From contig NZ_BOMV01000083.1 of NCBI RefSeq assembly GCF_016862375.1, forward strand, positions 62,001 through 126,000: a stretch of DNA of 64,000 nucleotides. The letters are read 5' to 3'. The stretch is from Paractinoplanes rishiriensis (GTDB taxonomy: Bacteria; Actinomycetota; Actinomycetes; Mycobacteriales; Micromonosporaceae). The position numbers and the translations under genes are program-made. Below are positions 43,403 to 51,161 of the stretch, in pieces; the first letter of the stretch is position 1; each line of letters starts with the position of its first letter. The notes beneath the pieces were generated by a model that saw only the letters and a program-made list of their open reading frames with translations, was not told the origin of the DNA and did no database searches.

Positions 43403-45166
43403 CTACAGCGCGGCCGCCGCGGCGCGGCCGGCCTGGCGTCCGGAGAAGATGCACCCGCCGAGGAAGGTGCCCTCCAGCGAGCGGTAACCGTGCACCCCAC
43501 CACCGCCGAAACCGGACACCTCGCCGGCCGCGTACAGGCCCGGAATCGCCGCGCCGGCGGCGTTCAGCACCCGGCCCTGCAGGTCGGTCTGCAGGCCACC
43601 GAGGGTCTTCCGGGTCAGGATATTGAGCCGTACGGCGACCAGGGGTCCCGCGCTCGGGTCGAGGATCTTGTGGGCCGCGGCCGTCCGGCTGAGCGAGTCA
43701 CCCGGGTAGGACAGCGCGTTCCGGATGCCCATGACCTGGGCGTCCTTGCTGTACGAGTTGTCCATCTCGCGGTCCCGGGCGTCGATCTGGCGCTTCAGGT
43801 CGGCCAGGTTGATCAGGTTGTTCCCGGCGATCCGGTTCATCCCGCTGACCAGCTCGGGCAGTGTGGTGGCCTGGACGAAGTCGGCGCCGTACCGCTGGAA
43901 CCGCTGCACCGGCTCGGGGGTCTGCCAGATCCGGGTCAGCAGCTTCCACACGTTCTTTTCGGTGAGGTCCGGGTTCTGTTCCGAACCGGACAGCGCGAAC
44001 TCCTTGTCCACGATCTTCTGGGTACTGACGAACCACGAGTAGTCGTAGCCGGACGCGGTGATCGAGCCCAGCGTGTGCAGGGTGTCGTAGCCCGGCCAGT
44101 CCGGGGCGCGGAACCGCTTGCCGGTCGCGTCGAACCACATCGACGACGGCCCGGGCAGGATCCGGATGCCGTGGCCCGGCCAGATCGGCTCGTAGTTGCG
44201 CAGGCCCTCGGTGTAGTGCCACATCCGGTCCGGGTTCACGAGGCGGGCGCCGGCCGTCTGGGTGATCCCCAGCATCCGGCCGTCCACGTGCGCCGGCACA
44301 CCGGTGATCATCGTCCGGGGCGCGGGCCCGAGCCGGGCCGGCCAGTTCTGCCGGATCAGGTCGTGGTTCGCGCCGATCCCGCCCGACGTGACGATCACGA
44401 CCGGGGCGCTGAGTTCAAAATTCCCGGCGACCGTACGCGAGCTGGGCTTGCCGCGGGCCACCGTGCTGGGCTCGAGGACCGCACCGCGTACGCCGGTCAC
44501 GGCTCCGCCGGTCTTGACGATCTCGTCGACCCGGTGCCGGAACTTGAGGACGACCTTACCGGCGGCCACACCCTCGCGCACCTTCTTCTCGAACGGCTCG
44601 ACCACCGCGGGCCCGGTCCCCCAGGTCACGTGGAAGCGCGGCACCGAGTTGCCATGCCCGTCGCCGAGGCCGCCGCCGCGTTCGGCCCACCCCACGAAGG
44701 GGAACCACTGCATGCCGAGTCCGGCCAGCCAGGACCTTTTCTCACCCGAGGCAAAATCCACGTACGCCTGGGCCCAGCGGTACGCCCAGTAGTCCTGCCC
44801 GCCCGGGGTGTCGATGCCCCGGTCGAACCCGGCGGTGCCGAGCCAGTCCTGCCAGGCCAGGTCGCGCGAGTCCTTGACGCCCATCAGCCGCTGCTCCGCC
44901 GAGTCGACGAAGAACAGCCCGCCGAACGACCAGAAGGCCTGCCCGCCGAGGCCGGACTCCGGTTCCTGGTCGAGCAGCACCACGGTCTTGCCGGCGGCCA
45001 CCAGCTCGGACGTGGCCACCAGTCCCGCCAGCCCGCCGCCGACCACGATCGCATCAGCACCGGCAGCCGCCGCAGCGCCGAAGACCGGAGTGGCAACCTG
45101 ACTGACAGCCGCACCGGCGGCCGCCGCGGCAAGCGCGGCACGTCGGCTGATCCGTGGCGTTCCCAT
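43403..45166 (-). CDS. Tat-exported FAD-dependent dehydrogenase (KstD/fumarate reductase-like)
   Basis: A 587-residue flavoprotein with a Tat signal ISRRAALAAAAAGAAVSQVA. The FAD fold is AIVVGGGLAGLVATSELVAA, followed by GGQAFWSFGGLFFVDS. The C-terminus has the FAD-binding GLYAAGEVSGFGGGGVHGYR. The arrangement matches the FAD-binding dehydrogenases related to 3-ketosteroid dehydrogenase and fumarate reductase. The substrate is unknown. The ATG at 45166 has GGAGG close upstream. It converges on the orphan binding lipoprotein with two bases between the stops. Confidence 0.88.
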   Translation of the reverse strand: MGTPRISRRAALAAAAAGAAVSQVATPVFGAAAAAGADAIVVGGGLAGLVATSELVAAGKTVVLLDQEPESGLGGQAFWSFGGLFFVDSAEQRLMGVKDSRDLAWQDWLGTAGFDRGIDTPGGQDYWAYRWAQAYVDFASGEKRSWLAGLGMQWFPFVGWAERGGGLGDGHGNSVPRFHVTWGTGPAVVEPFEKKVREGVAAGKVVLKFRHRVDEIVKTGGAVTGVRGAVLEPSTVARGKPSSRTVAGNFELSAPVVIVTSGGIGANHDLIRQNWPARLGPAPRTMITGVPAHVDGRMLGITQTAGARLVNPDRMWHYTEGLRNYEPIWPGHGIRILPGPSSMWFDATGKRFRAPDWPGYDTLHTLGSITASGYDYSWFVSTQKIVDKEFALSGSEQNPDLTEKNVWKLLTRIWQTPEPVQRFQRYGADFVQATTLPELVSGMNRIAGNNLINLADLKRQIDARDREMDNSYSKDAQVMGIRNALSYPGDSLSRTAAAHKILDPSAGPLVAVRLNILTRKTLGGLQTDLQGRVLNAAGAAIPGLYAAGEVSGFGGGGVHGYRSLEGTFLGGCIFSGRQAGRAAAAAL

Positions 45167-45493
45167 CCGGCCTCCAAACGTGAGAATTCTTCGCACCGAT
45201 GCAACCAGAGCGCTTGGTCGCCGCGATAGTCGGCCATCTCCAAACGCCTTCACCCCCGTTGTGCCCGGCAGCCACCACCCCGGCACTCCATCCGCCGCCC
45301 GCCACCCCGCTCCTCCACGCCTGCTCCCCGCCGCCCTCACCCACGGCCCTCCACCCCGGCTCCCCCGCCGCCTCACCCCCCACCCTCAACCCCGGCTCCC
45401 TGCCGCCTCACCGCCGTCCTTCCCCCTCCCAACCCGTCCCTTTCATCCGCCAGGTGTGATGGCGCGGACATCGCGGGCGCCAAGACTGGCGCC
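45167..45493. other. Intergenic region dominated by a pyrimidine-rich tract
   Basis: From about 45248 to 45450 the plus strand is nearly all C and T with repeated CCCCGGCTCCC and CCGCCTCACC words. No gene is supported. A short AT-richer piece (45180-45215) upstream of the flavoprotein could hold its promoter. Confidence 0.5.
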
Positions 45494-46429
45494 ATGTTTC
45501 GGGTTTTCTTGCGGGTTGATGCCGTACGCCGTTCGGCGCAGCGCCTGGCCGGGTTGGGTGTCGTGGCCGGGGTGCTGCTGTTTGGTGCGGGCTGCCAGGA
45601 CGGGGGCGGCGAGGTCGCGCTGCCATCCGAGCGCCCGACGATCGAGCGGACCGTGGCGCCCACCGCGACCGCGACGCCGACCGAGACCGAGACCAGCCGC
45701 TCGCCGCGGCCGTCCCGGGAGACACCGACGCGCACGACCGAACCGACCAAGGCCGAGACAACCCGGGCCGAGACCACCCAGCCCGAACCCACCAAGGCCG
45801 AACCGACCAAGGCCGAACCCACGCAGCAGCCGACCCAGGCCGAGCCGCCCCGGATCGAGGTGACCAAGGTCGAGGTGACTGTGACGCCCACCGCCGCACC
45901 CACCCCGACGCCGACCCCGCAGGAGTCAGCCGTGGCGGCCTCGTCCAGCACCGGTATCGGCAGTGGTTGGTGGCTGCTCATTCTGCTGCTGCTCGTCGGG
46001 GCGACGCTCGTGGGCGTGACGGTGGCCAACCGCAACAAGCGCAAGTCCGCCTGGGAGACCGAGTCGTGGGAGCTGGCCGACCGCACCCGGGTCGCCACGT
46101 CCGTACGCCTGCCGCCGGTGTTGAGCACGCGGGCCGCCGCCGAACGGGCGCTGGTGTGGCCGCCGCTGCGATCGGACCTGATGGAGCTGGCCGGCCGGTG
46201 GGGAGTGCTGGCGGCCGGGGCCGCCGACGAGTACCGGCGGGACGAGACCGTCCGGGTCGGCAACCTGCTCCAGGACCTGGTCGCGGCCGTCGACGCGGAG
46301 AGCCAGGCGCTGGCCACCGGCCGCGAATGGCAGTTGCTGCGCCCCCGGGTGATCGACCTGGAGCAGTTGGTGGTCAGTGCGCTGGCCAACTTCCAGCAAC
46401 CGCAGCCGGCCGCCGACCCGCTGGCCTGA
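45494..46429 (+). CDS. Thr/Pro/Glu-rich exported protein with a late membrane helix
   Basis: A 311-residue protein. An N-terminal signal ends with GVLLFGAGC, a possible lipobox. Residues 50-150 are a Thr/Pro/Glu-rich outer stalk with TKAEPTKAEPT repeats. A strong membrane helix follows (about 158-180, SGWWLLILLLLVGATLVGVTV), then a helical cytoplasmic domain. If the first hydrophobic segment is kept, the stalk is a loop between two anchors. It may be a surface sensor, but no known domain is seen. Confidence 0.6.
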   Translation: MFRVFLRVDAVRRSAQRLAGLGVVAGVLLFGAGCQDGGGEVALPSERPTIERTVAPTATATPTETETSRSPRPSRETPTRTTEPTKAETTRAETTQPEPTKAEPTKAEPTQQPTQAEPPRIEVTKVEVTVTPTAAPTPTPTPQESAVAASSSTGIGSGWWLLILLLLVGATLVGVTVANRNKRKSAWETESWELADRTRVATSVRLPPVLSTRAAAERALVWPPLRSDLMELAGRWGVLAAGAADEYRRDETVRVGNLLQDLVAAVDAESQALATGREWQLLRPRVIDLEQLVVSALANFQQPQPAADPLA

Positions 46430-46430
46430 G

Positions 46431-46475
46431 CATCACCGGCCTGAGCATCACCGGCCTGAGCATCACCGGCCTGAG
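46431..46475 (+). repeat. Three perfect 15-bp tandem copies
   Basis: CATCACCGGCCTGAG occurs three times in a row directly after the TGA of the preceding gene and before the end of the MarR gene. It is a possible slippage product that would extend the reading frame if the stop were lost. Confidence 0.85.
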
Positions 46476-46476
46476 C

Positions 46477-46917
46477 TCACCGGTAGGGGTCGGTCAGCTC
46501 GCGGAGCCGGGTCAGGTGCTGCCGGAGCTGGGCGATGCGCTGCCGCCCCAGGTGTTCGGCCCACTCGGCCTCGACCTCGGCGACGATGGCCGCGGCGACC
46601 GGCGTCGCGGCCGCACCCCGGGACGCCACCCGCACCAGCCGGGCCCGGGCGTCGCTGGGGTCGGCGACCCGCTCCACGTATCCGGCACGTTCCAGCTGGT
46701 CGACGAGGAACCCGGCGGACTGCTTGGTGATCTGCGCCTGCTCGGCAAGCTCGGTGATCCGGCTGCCCTCCGGAGCGATGCGCTGGAAAACCCGCGCCTG
46801 CGCCGGCGTGAAGTCGTCAAACCCGGCCTCCGCAAGGCCCGCGAAGACCCGGCCCTCCATGGCCCGATACGGGATGAACAGCAGCAAACCCAGGTTGAGC
46901 CCCTCGTCACCCGCCAC
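46477..46917 (-). CDS. MarR-family transcriptional regulator
   Basis: A 146-residue winged-HTH protein: helices then ITELAEQAQITKQSAGFLVD and a wing near VERVADPSDARARLVRV, ending in a dimerising helix. The GTG at 46917 has AAGGAGG seven bases upstream. It is divergent from a DinB-like gene and a strong dyad lies between them, so it probably represses both, releasing them when a phenolic or oxidant ligand or thiol stress is sensed. Confidence 0.9.
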   Translation of the reverse strand: MAGDEGLNLGLLLFIPYRAMEGRVFAGLAEAGFDDFTPAQARVFQRIAPEGSRITELAEQAQITKQSAGFLVDQLERAGYVERVADPSDARARLVRVASRGAAATPVAAAIVAEVEAEWAEHLGRQRIAQLRQHLTRLRELTDPYR

Positions 46918-46931
46918 GCGTACCTCCTTGA

Positions 46932-46972
46932 TTTAGTCAGTGTCTCTTACTAGTTTAGTCAGAGACACTGAC
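46932..46972. promoter_or_regulatory. MarR operator: 12-bp inverted repeat with overlapping direct repeats
   Basis: GTCAGTGTCTCT (46936-46947) and AGAGACACTGAC (46961-46972) are perfect inverted arms. TTTAGTCAG also occurs twice in direct orientation (46932 and 46954), 22 bases or two helical turns apart. The site lies between the divergent MarR and DinB-like genes. Confidence 0.8.
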
Positions 46973-46991
46973 GATATCAGCGGGAGGCGTC

Positions 46992-47639
46992 ATGAACCGT
47001 GAGCAGAGCTGGCAGGCGATCACCGGCCTGCGGCTCACCCTGGCCGACCTGCTGGACGACCTGGACGCCGCAGACTGGGAGACCCCGTCGCTGTGCGAGG
47101 GCTGGCGCATCCGCGACGTAGCAGCACACGTCGCCATGGCTCCGCAGCCGCCCGGCGTGGGCACCATGCTGTCCGCCGCGGTTCGAGCCCACGGCCGTTT
47201 CCACCGCCTGAACCACCAGTTGGCAGTACGCCACGCCAGCACCCGCTCCCCCGCCCGCTTGGCGGCCGACCTGCGCGACCAGGCAGCGTCACGACGCCTC
47301 CCCGTCGTGACCAACCACCGGAACATCCTGCTGGACGTCCAGGTGCACGGCCACGACATAGCCATCCCGCTGGGCCGCAGCTTCCCGGTGCCACCCGAAG
47401 CGGCCGTGGCCGCAGCCACCCGGGCATGGACCATGGGCTGGCCGTTCTGGTCCCGCCACCGCCTGCGCGGCCTGCACCTGACAGCAACCGACACCACCTG
47501 GACAGCCGGCCACGGCAAACCGGTAACCGGCCCGATCAACGCGTTGGTGCTGCTGCTGACCGGCCGCCCGGAAGCAGCCGCCCCCATGCTGACCGGCTAC
47601 ACACCCCAGCCCCCAACATCAGCCCGAGCCAAGGGCTGA
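46992..47639 (+). CDS. Mycothiol-dependent maleylpyruvate-isomerase-type (DinB-like) protein
   Basis: A 215-residue four-helix protein of the DinB/MDMPI superfamily common in actinomycetes. The metal-binding His pattern includes RDVAAHVAMA near residue 45 and VQVHGHDIAIPLG near residue 120. Members use mycothiol as a cofactor for isomerase or transferase reactions. GGGAGG lies seven bases before the ATG at 46992. Control by the adjacent MarR protein is likely. Confidence 0.8.
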   Translation: MNREQSWQAITGLRLTLADLLDDLDAADWETPSLCEGWRIRDVAAHVAMAPQPPGVGTMLSAAVRAHGRFHRLNHQLAVRHASTRSPARLAADLRDQAASRRLPVVTNHRNILLDVQVHGHDIAIPLGRSFPVPPEAAVAAATRAWTMGWPFWSRHRLRGLHLTATDTTWTAGHGKPVTGPINALVLLLTGRPEAAAPMLTGYTPQPPTSARAKG

Positions 47640-47953
47640 CCCACCCTCCTCCTTCCTTCGCCTCCGGAAGCGCAGCCCACGATCCGCAGTTTGCACGCAC
47701 GAGACCGGCGCCGGGGGCCGCCACAGCCCCGCGAGCGATGCCGTGAGGCGAGCCGCTCCCCACGCGGAGTTGGCGTAAACGGCCCGCTTGCCGCGAGGCC
47801 CAGCCTGCCAACACCGGCGGATTCGCCGATTAACGCCCGCCGGGATCGCCGAGCCGGAGTGGACCGTGCGATTTCGGCAGGCCGGGACCGGCGCGACCCT
47901 GGTGAATGCTCGCGGCAACCGCCACCGCGGCCCTCGGCCGGTGGTGCCGCTGA
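47640..47953. other. Intergenic region without a supported gene
   Basis: These 314 bases contain open frames on both strands, but none has family similarity or a ribosome-binding site. No strong repeat or hairpin was found. Confidence 0.45.
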
Positions 47954-48187
47954 TCAGTCGGGCCTGCGCCGTCGCCGTGGCTCGCCTATGCGGGGTGGCT
48001 CCGCCGCTTCCCGGCTCCTGGTGATGGCATGGTGCATCCGGTCGGAATGGCGGCGCACCAAACCTGCGGCCCGGCGGCGTTCGTGGTCGCGGCGGAATTG
48101 CTCGCGCCCGGGAGAATAGTTTCGTGCGGCGGTCCGGTCGCGCATTTTGGACAGTTCAGTGGAGGAAAACAACTGTAGCTGCGGCAT
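47954..48187 (-). CDS. Small basic protein, probably from a leaderless transcript
   Basis: A 77-residue basic protein starting MPQLQLFSSTELSKMRDRTA. Its layout (a short hydrophobic start, then a long Arg/His-rich helix) fits a type of conserved small protein found near the ends of actinobacterial transcripts, but I cannot name it. There is no ribosome-binding site. Instead GATAAT sits six bases before the ATG, the spacing expected for leaderless initiation. Confidence 0.5.
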   Translation of the reverse strand: MPQLQLFSSTELSKMRDRTAARNYSPGREQFRRDHERRRAAGLVRRHSDRMHHAITRSREAAEPPRIGEPRRRRRPD

Positions 48188-48576
48188 GTATTTATTATCG
48201 CTCGGGCGACGTGCGACGCGTCAGTAATCGATCATGCCAAATTGTGGATCGATGTCGTCTTCGCGGAGCGGATCGACACTATGTCGATCTGCCCAGCGAG
48301 ACGAGGCGAGACGAGGCGAGGCCAGGCCAGGCCGGGCCAGGCCAGGCCGGGCCAGGCCGGGCCGGGCCTCAAGGGACGCGGGCCTTGGATAAACGACGCC
48401 TTCCGCTTCGGCAGCGAGGGCCGGGGTTTGCGGACGCCAATTCCGGGTTCAGCTGGCCGTGGTGGCCGGGATTCAGCGGGACGGGAAACGCAAATGGTCG
48501 CGGAAACCAGAGGATCAGGCACGCTGGGATCGTAGATGTGCAGGTGATAGAAGCGGGTTTCAATGGTGCGGAAGCA
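48188..48576. other. Intergenic region with simple repeats
   Basis: No gene is supported in these 389 bases. The main content is the repeat array at 48300-48368. The rest is of mixed composition and less GC-rich near 48190-48260, where the promoter of the small leftward gene must lie. Confidence 0.5.
48300..48368. repeat. 10-bp and 5-bp simple tandem repeats
   Basis: Two copies of GACGAGGCGA are followed by ten units of GCCAG/GCCGG. The pentamer array is a microsatellite that should be prone to length change; it is not in a supported gene. Confidence 0.85.
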
Positions 48577-49023
48577 TTATTGATCGCTCAGCTGATTGCG
48601 CAGCTGCTCGATGGCTCGGTCGACCTGGTGTTCGTCGTAGCCGCGCAGGCTGTAGCCGAACTCCGGGTTGCTGAGCGCGTCGCGTGCTGCGGCGCGCTCT
48701 GCCGGGTCGTCGCTTTCCAGCGCGGCGGCGGCTCGGGCCATCAGATCGTCGACCTCGGTGCGGAAGTAGCCGCGCAGGACGATCGTGAAGGGCATCGCGG
48801 CCACCGAGCCGCCGTCGAGCAGGTGGCGGCGCTGGGCTATCGCGCCGTCGACCTCCTGCCGGTCGTAGCCGCGGAAGGTCACCGCGGGACGGGTGTCGCG
48901 GAGCGCGTCGCGAGCCGCGGCTCGCTGGAACTCGCTGTCGCCGGCCAGGGCCTCGTCGGCGCGGGCCAGCAACCCGTCGACCTGTGCCCGGTCATAGCCG
49001 CGAAGCACCACCGTGAATGCCAT
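48577..49023 (-). CDS. DivIVA-like protein with internal duplication
   Basis: A 148-residue protein made of two copies of about 74 residues (MAFTVVLRGYDRAQVDGLLA and MPFTIVLRGYFRTEVDDLMA at the starts). Each copy holds two R-G-Y-x4-V-D motifs of the DivIVA/DivIVA-domain family, so there are four in all, with short coiled segments between. DivIVA domains bind curved membranes and mark poles or septa in actinomycetes. This short protein lacks a long coiled coil, so it may only modulate larger DivIVA-type proteins. Confidence 0.7.
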   Translation of the reverse strand: MAFTVVLRGYDRAQVDGLLARADEALAGDSEFQRAAARDALRDTRPAVTFRGYDRQEVDGAIAQRRHLLDGGSVAAMPFTIVLRGYFRTEVDDLMARAAAALESDDPAERAAARDALSNPEFGYSLRGYDEHQVDRAIEQLRNQLSDQ

Positions 49024-49030
49024 GGGCTGA

Positions 49031-50398
49031 TCATGTCACGGGCGTCACCACCTGCCGGTGGACGAGGACGTCGAACCATTGGCCGGGGCTACCGCCGGCG
49101 AGATACGATTCGGCCCCCGCCGCCGGGAGACCGCGCGTACGCGTGGGTCCGGTGAGCCATCGCCGGACCAGGGGCGGGGCACCGGCACGCAGGTCGAGCG
49201 TGAACTGGTCGGCGCGCACCTCCGCCATGGGCGCCTCCAGCCAGTCCGGCGCGGCCGGCGGCATGGTCACGACCTGACCGTCCGCCACCACCGCGCCGCG
49301 GTCGACGGTGAAGCCGAGTGAGCGGTACCCCGTGCCGTACCAGTCGCGGATGAACGAGCCGACGTTCGCGATCTCCAGTACGGGGTACGGCGGCTGGGTG
49401 AGCCGGAGCTGGGGGCCGTCCAGGGTGTGACCGCTCGCTGCCCAATAGGCGACCCGGCCGCCGGTGAACTGCTGTGTCCAGCGTAGGTTCTTCGCGGCGT
49501 GGGCATCGCGGTAGGCATACGGGTTCGGATCGGCGAACTGTTCGTAGAAGCCGGCGATCTGGCGCGCGTGGTGCAGGTGCAGTTCGTGCGTCCGGTCGCC
49601 GGGGGCATGAGGCACGGCGGCAACCAGCTCGTGGAGTTCGCGGGCGTGTCGCAGATAGAGGGCTTTATCGGTTACGTCCAGCCAGTACCAGCGTACGTGC
49701 TCCTGCATGTTGTCGTCTTTGGGCGTCAGCGGCCGCAGATGCGCGCGCGCCTCGTCCAGCCGTGCCGGCGCTCGCGAGGCCACATAGGACTCGACGCGCT
49801 GATAGATCAAAGGCCGGGTGCCGTACGCCTCGACGCCGGTGAACGTGACGTCGTCGTCGTCGCGGTGGGTCGCGTTCCAGGCCCGGATCCAGCGCAACAC
49901 GTCAGTGACCTCGCGCGATCGCCAGGCGGTGCTCATCTGGCTGACGAGGCCGGGCAGGTCGCCCGCGCCGGTCCGCAGATAGTCGTTGATCAGCAGGCCC
50001 AGGCTCCAGTCCTCCTCCCAGGCCACCGTCCGGTAGCCCAGGTCCTCCACGAGGAGCCGGAGCACCCGGTGCTTGAGCGTGGTGATCTCCGCGGCGCCGT
50101 GCGTGGCCTCGCCGAGCCCGACGATCGCCGCGTCCCCGATCGCCGGCCGGAGGTGCCGCAGATCGGTCAGCGACGCGCGCGGGTCCACCGTGGCCAGCGG
50201 CCGGGCGTTGCGCTGCGCCCATCGCGAGACGGATTCGGCGGGCGGCGGCGCCACCCCGGCGGCCACGTCGGCGGGGGGCGGCGCCACCCCGGCAACCGCA
50301 TCGGCAAGCGGCGGCGCCACCCCGGCAACCGCATCGGCAGGTGGCAACGTCACTCCGGTGACCGCGATTGTTGCTGCCAGCAGGTATTCGGTAATCAT
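49031..50398 (-). CDS. Erythromycin esterase-like (EreA/ChaN-fold) protein
   Basis: A 455-residue protein of the erythromycin-esterase family. The key motifs are GLGEATHGAAEI (residues about 92-103), the VAWEEDWSLG stretch, TGVEAYG and AYWAASGHTLDG with the second His. Members hydrolyse macrolide lactones or act on unknown esters; resistance cannot be claimed from sequence. The N-terminal region carries three to four copies of an 11-residue PPADAVAGVAP repeat. The ATG at 50398 is the likely start; a signal peptide is weak. Confidence 0.8.
   Translation of the reverse strand: MITEYLLAATIAVTGVTLPPADAVAGVAPPLADAVAGVAPPPADVAAGVAPPPAESVSRWAQRNARPLATVDPRASLTDLRHLRPAIGDAAIVGLGEATHGAAEITTLKHRVLRLLVEDLGYRTVAWEEDWSLGLLINDYLRTGAGDLPGLVSQMSTAWRSREVTDVLRWIRAWNATHRDDDDVTFTGVEAYGTRPLIYQRVESYVASRAPARLDEARAHLRPLTPKDDNMQEHVRWYWLDVTDKALYLRHARELHELVAAVPHAPGDRTHELHLHHARQIAGFYEQFADPNPYAYRDAHAAKNLRWTQQFTGGRVAYWAASGHTLDGPQLRLTQPPYPVLEIANVGSFIRDWYGTGYRSLGFTVDRGAVVADGQVVTMPPAAPDWLEAPMAEVRADQFTLDLRAGAPPLVRRWLTGPTRTRGLPAAGAESYLAGGSPGQWFDVLVHRQVVTPVT
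50244..50375 (-). repeat. 33-bp in-frame tandem repeats in the EreA-like gene
   Basis: GGCGGCGCCACCCCGGC recurs at 50244, 50277 and 50310 (33-base period), with a degraded fourth unit at 50343. It encodes the 11-residue linker repeats of the esterase-like protein. Confidence 0.85.
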
Positions 50399-50628
50399 GG
50401 GCTCGACCCTGCCGAACCGGAGCCGTGCTGGCGTCGGCACAGCGGCGGCTGTTGCCGTACGCCCGCGAACGTATCCGGATCAGATGTCCGCGATCAGGAC
50501 GGTCGCCCGGGCGTCGTTCCGGCAAGCCGTTCCGCGATGGCGAGATGCGGAGCAACCGCTGCTGGTGGTCGAAGGGCACGAGGTTCTCCCAGGTGGCGGC
50601 GCCGCGGAGCTTGCCGAGGAGCCGCGAA

Positions 50629-51066
50629 TCAGTCGGGAACAATACGGAAGACCGGGAAGCCGGGTGCCGCCGCGGCGATGTCGGACTCCGGGGAGTCGGC
50701 CTTGAGGCCGTCGAAGAAGGCGCCCGTCTCCCACGCCCATTTGCGCAGGTAAAGACGGATCAGCTGGGGCTTGTCGGCGTCGGCCACCTCGACCGGGGTG
50801 AACTTCTCGGTGCGGCGGCCCAGGCGCAGTTCGCCCTCGCCGGCGGCCCGGAGGTTGCGGACCCACTGGGTGTGGCCGCGCGGGGCCAGCAGGTAGCGGC
50901 TGCCCTCGTGGGTGAAGACGTTGACCACCGTGGTGCGGACCTCGCCGGACTTGCGGCCGCGGACCGCCAGCACCCGGCTGCCGACCAGGCTGATGCCGCG
51001 GGCGGTCAGCCACTTGGCGAACTCGTTGAAGGCGTTGGTGGCGCGCTTGGGAGCCAGGTACCGCAT
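50629..51066 (-). CDS. Deazaflavin (F420)-dependent nitroreductase-family protein
   Basis: A 145-residue split-barrel protein of the DDN/F420-dependent family. RGRKSGEVRTTVVNVF and LAPRGHTQWVRNLRAAGEGE match the F420-binding part of the family. It may reduce quinones or nitro compounds with F420H2. GGAGG lies before the ATG at 51066. A palindrome at 51086-51100 lies in its upstream region, and it is divergent from nitronate monooxygenase. Confidence 0.85.
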   Translation of the reverse strand: MRYLAPKRATNAFNEFAKWLTARGISLVGSRVLAVRGRKSGEVRTTVVNVFTHEGSRYLLAPRGHTQWVRNLRAAGEGELRLGRRTEKFTPVEVADADKPQLIRLYLRKWAWETGAFFDGLKADSPESDIAAAAPGFPVFRIVPD

Positions 51067-51085
51067 GTGATCCTCCGATCAAAAC

Positions 51086-51100
51086 GAGAGCACTGCTCTC
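51086..51100. promoter_or_regulatory. 15-bp palindrome between the F420-type and nitronate monooxygenase genes
   Basis: GAGAGCACTGCTCTC is a dyad with 7-base arms and one central base. It looks like a TetR-type operator and would suit control of one or both divergent genes. No regulator gene is adjacent. Confidence 0.6.
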
Positions 51101-51161
51101 TGTTAGGAACAGTGAACACACTCAACCGCCGTCCGTCAAGGGGGCTCGTTAAGGTCAGGAG

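Noticed and set aside
45204-45218. Possible LacI-type operator around AGCGCT
   Set aside because: Symmetry is poor outside the central six bases, so it is not supported.
46431-46475. Possible CRISPR-like array
   Set aside because: The copies are contiguous with no spacers.
50399-50628. Minus-strand frame starting MFPTDSRLLGKL between the EreA-like and F420-type genes
   Set aside because: No family match, weak start context and Arg-rich composition typical of a shadow frame.
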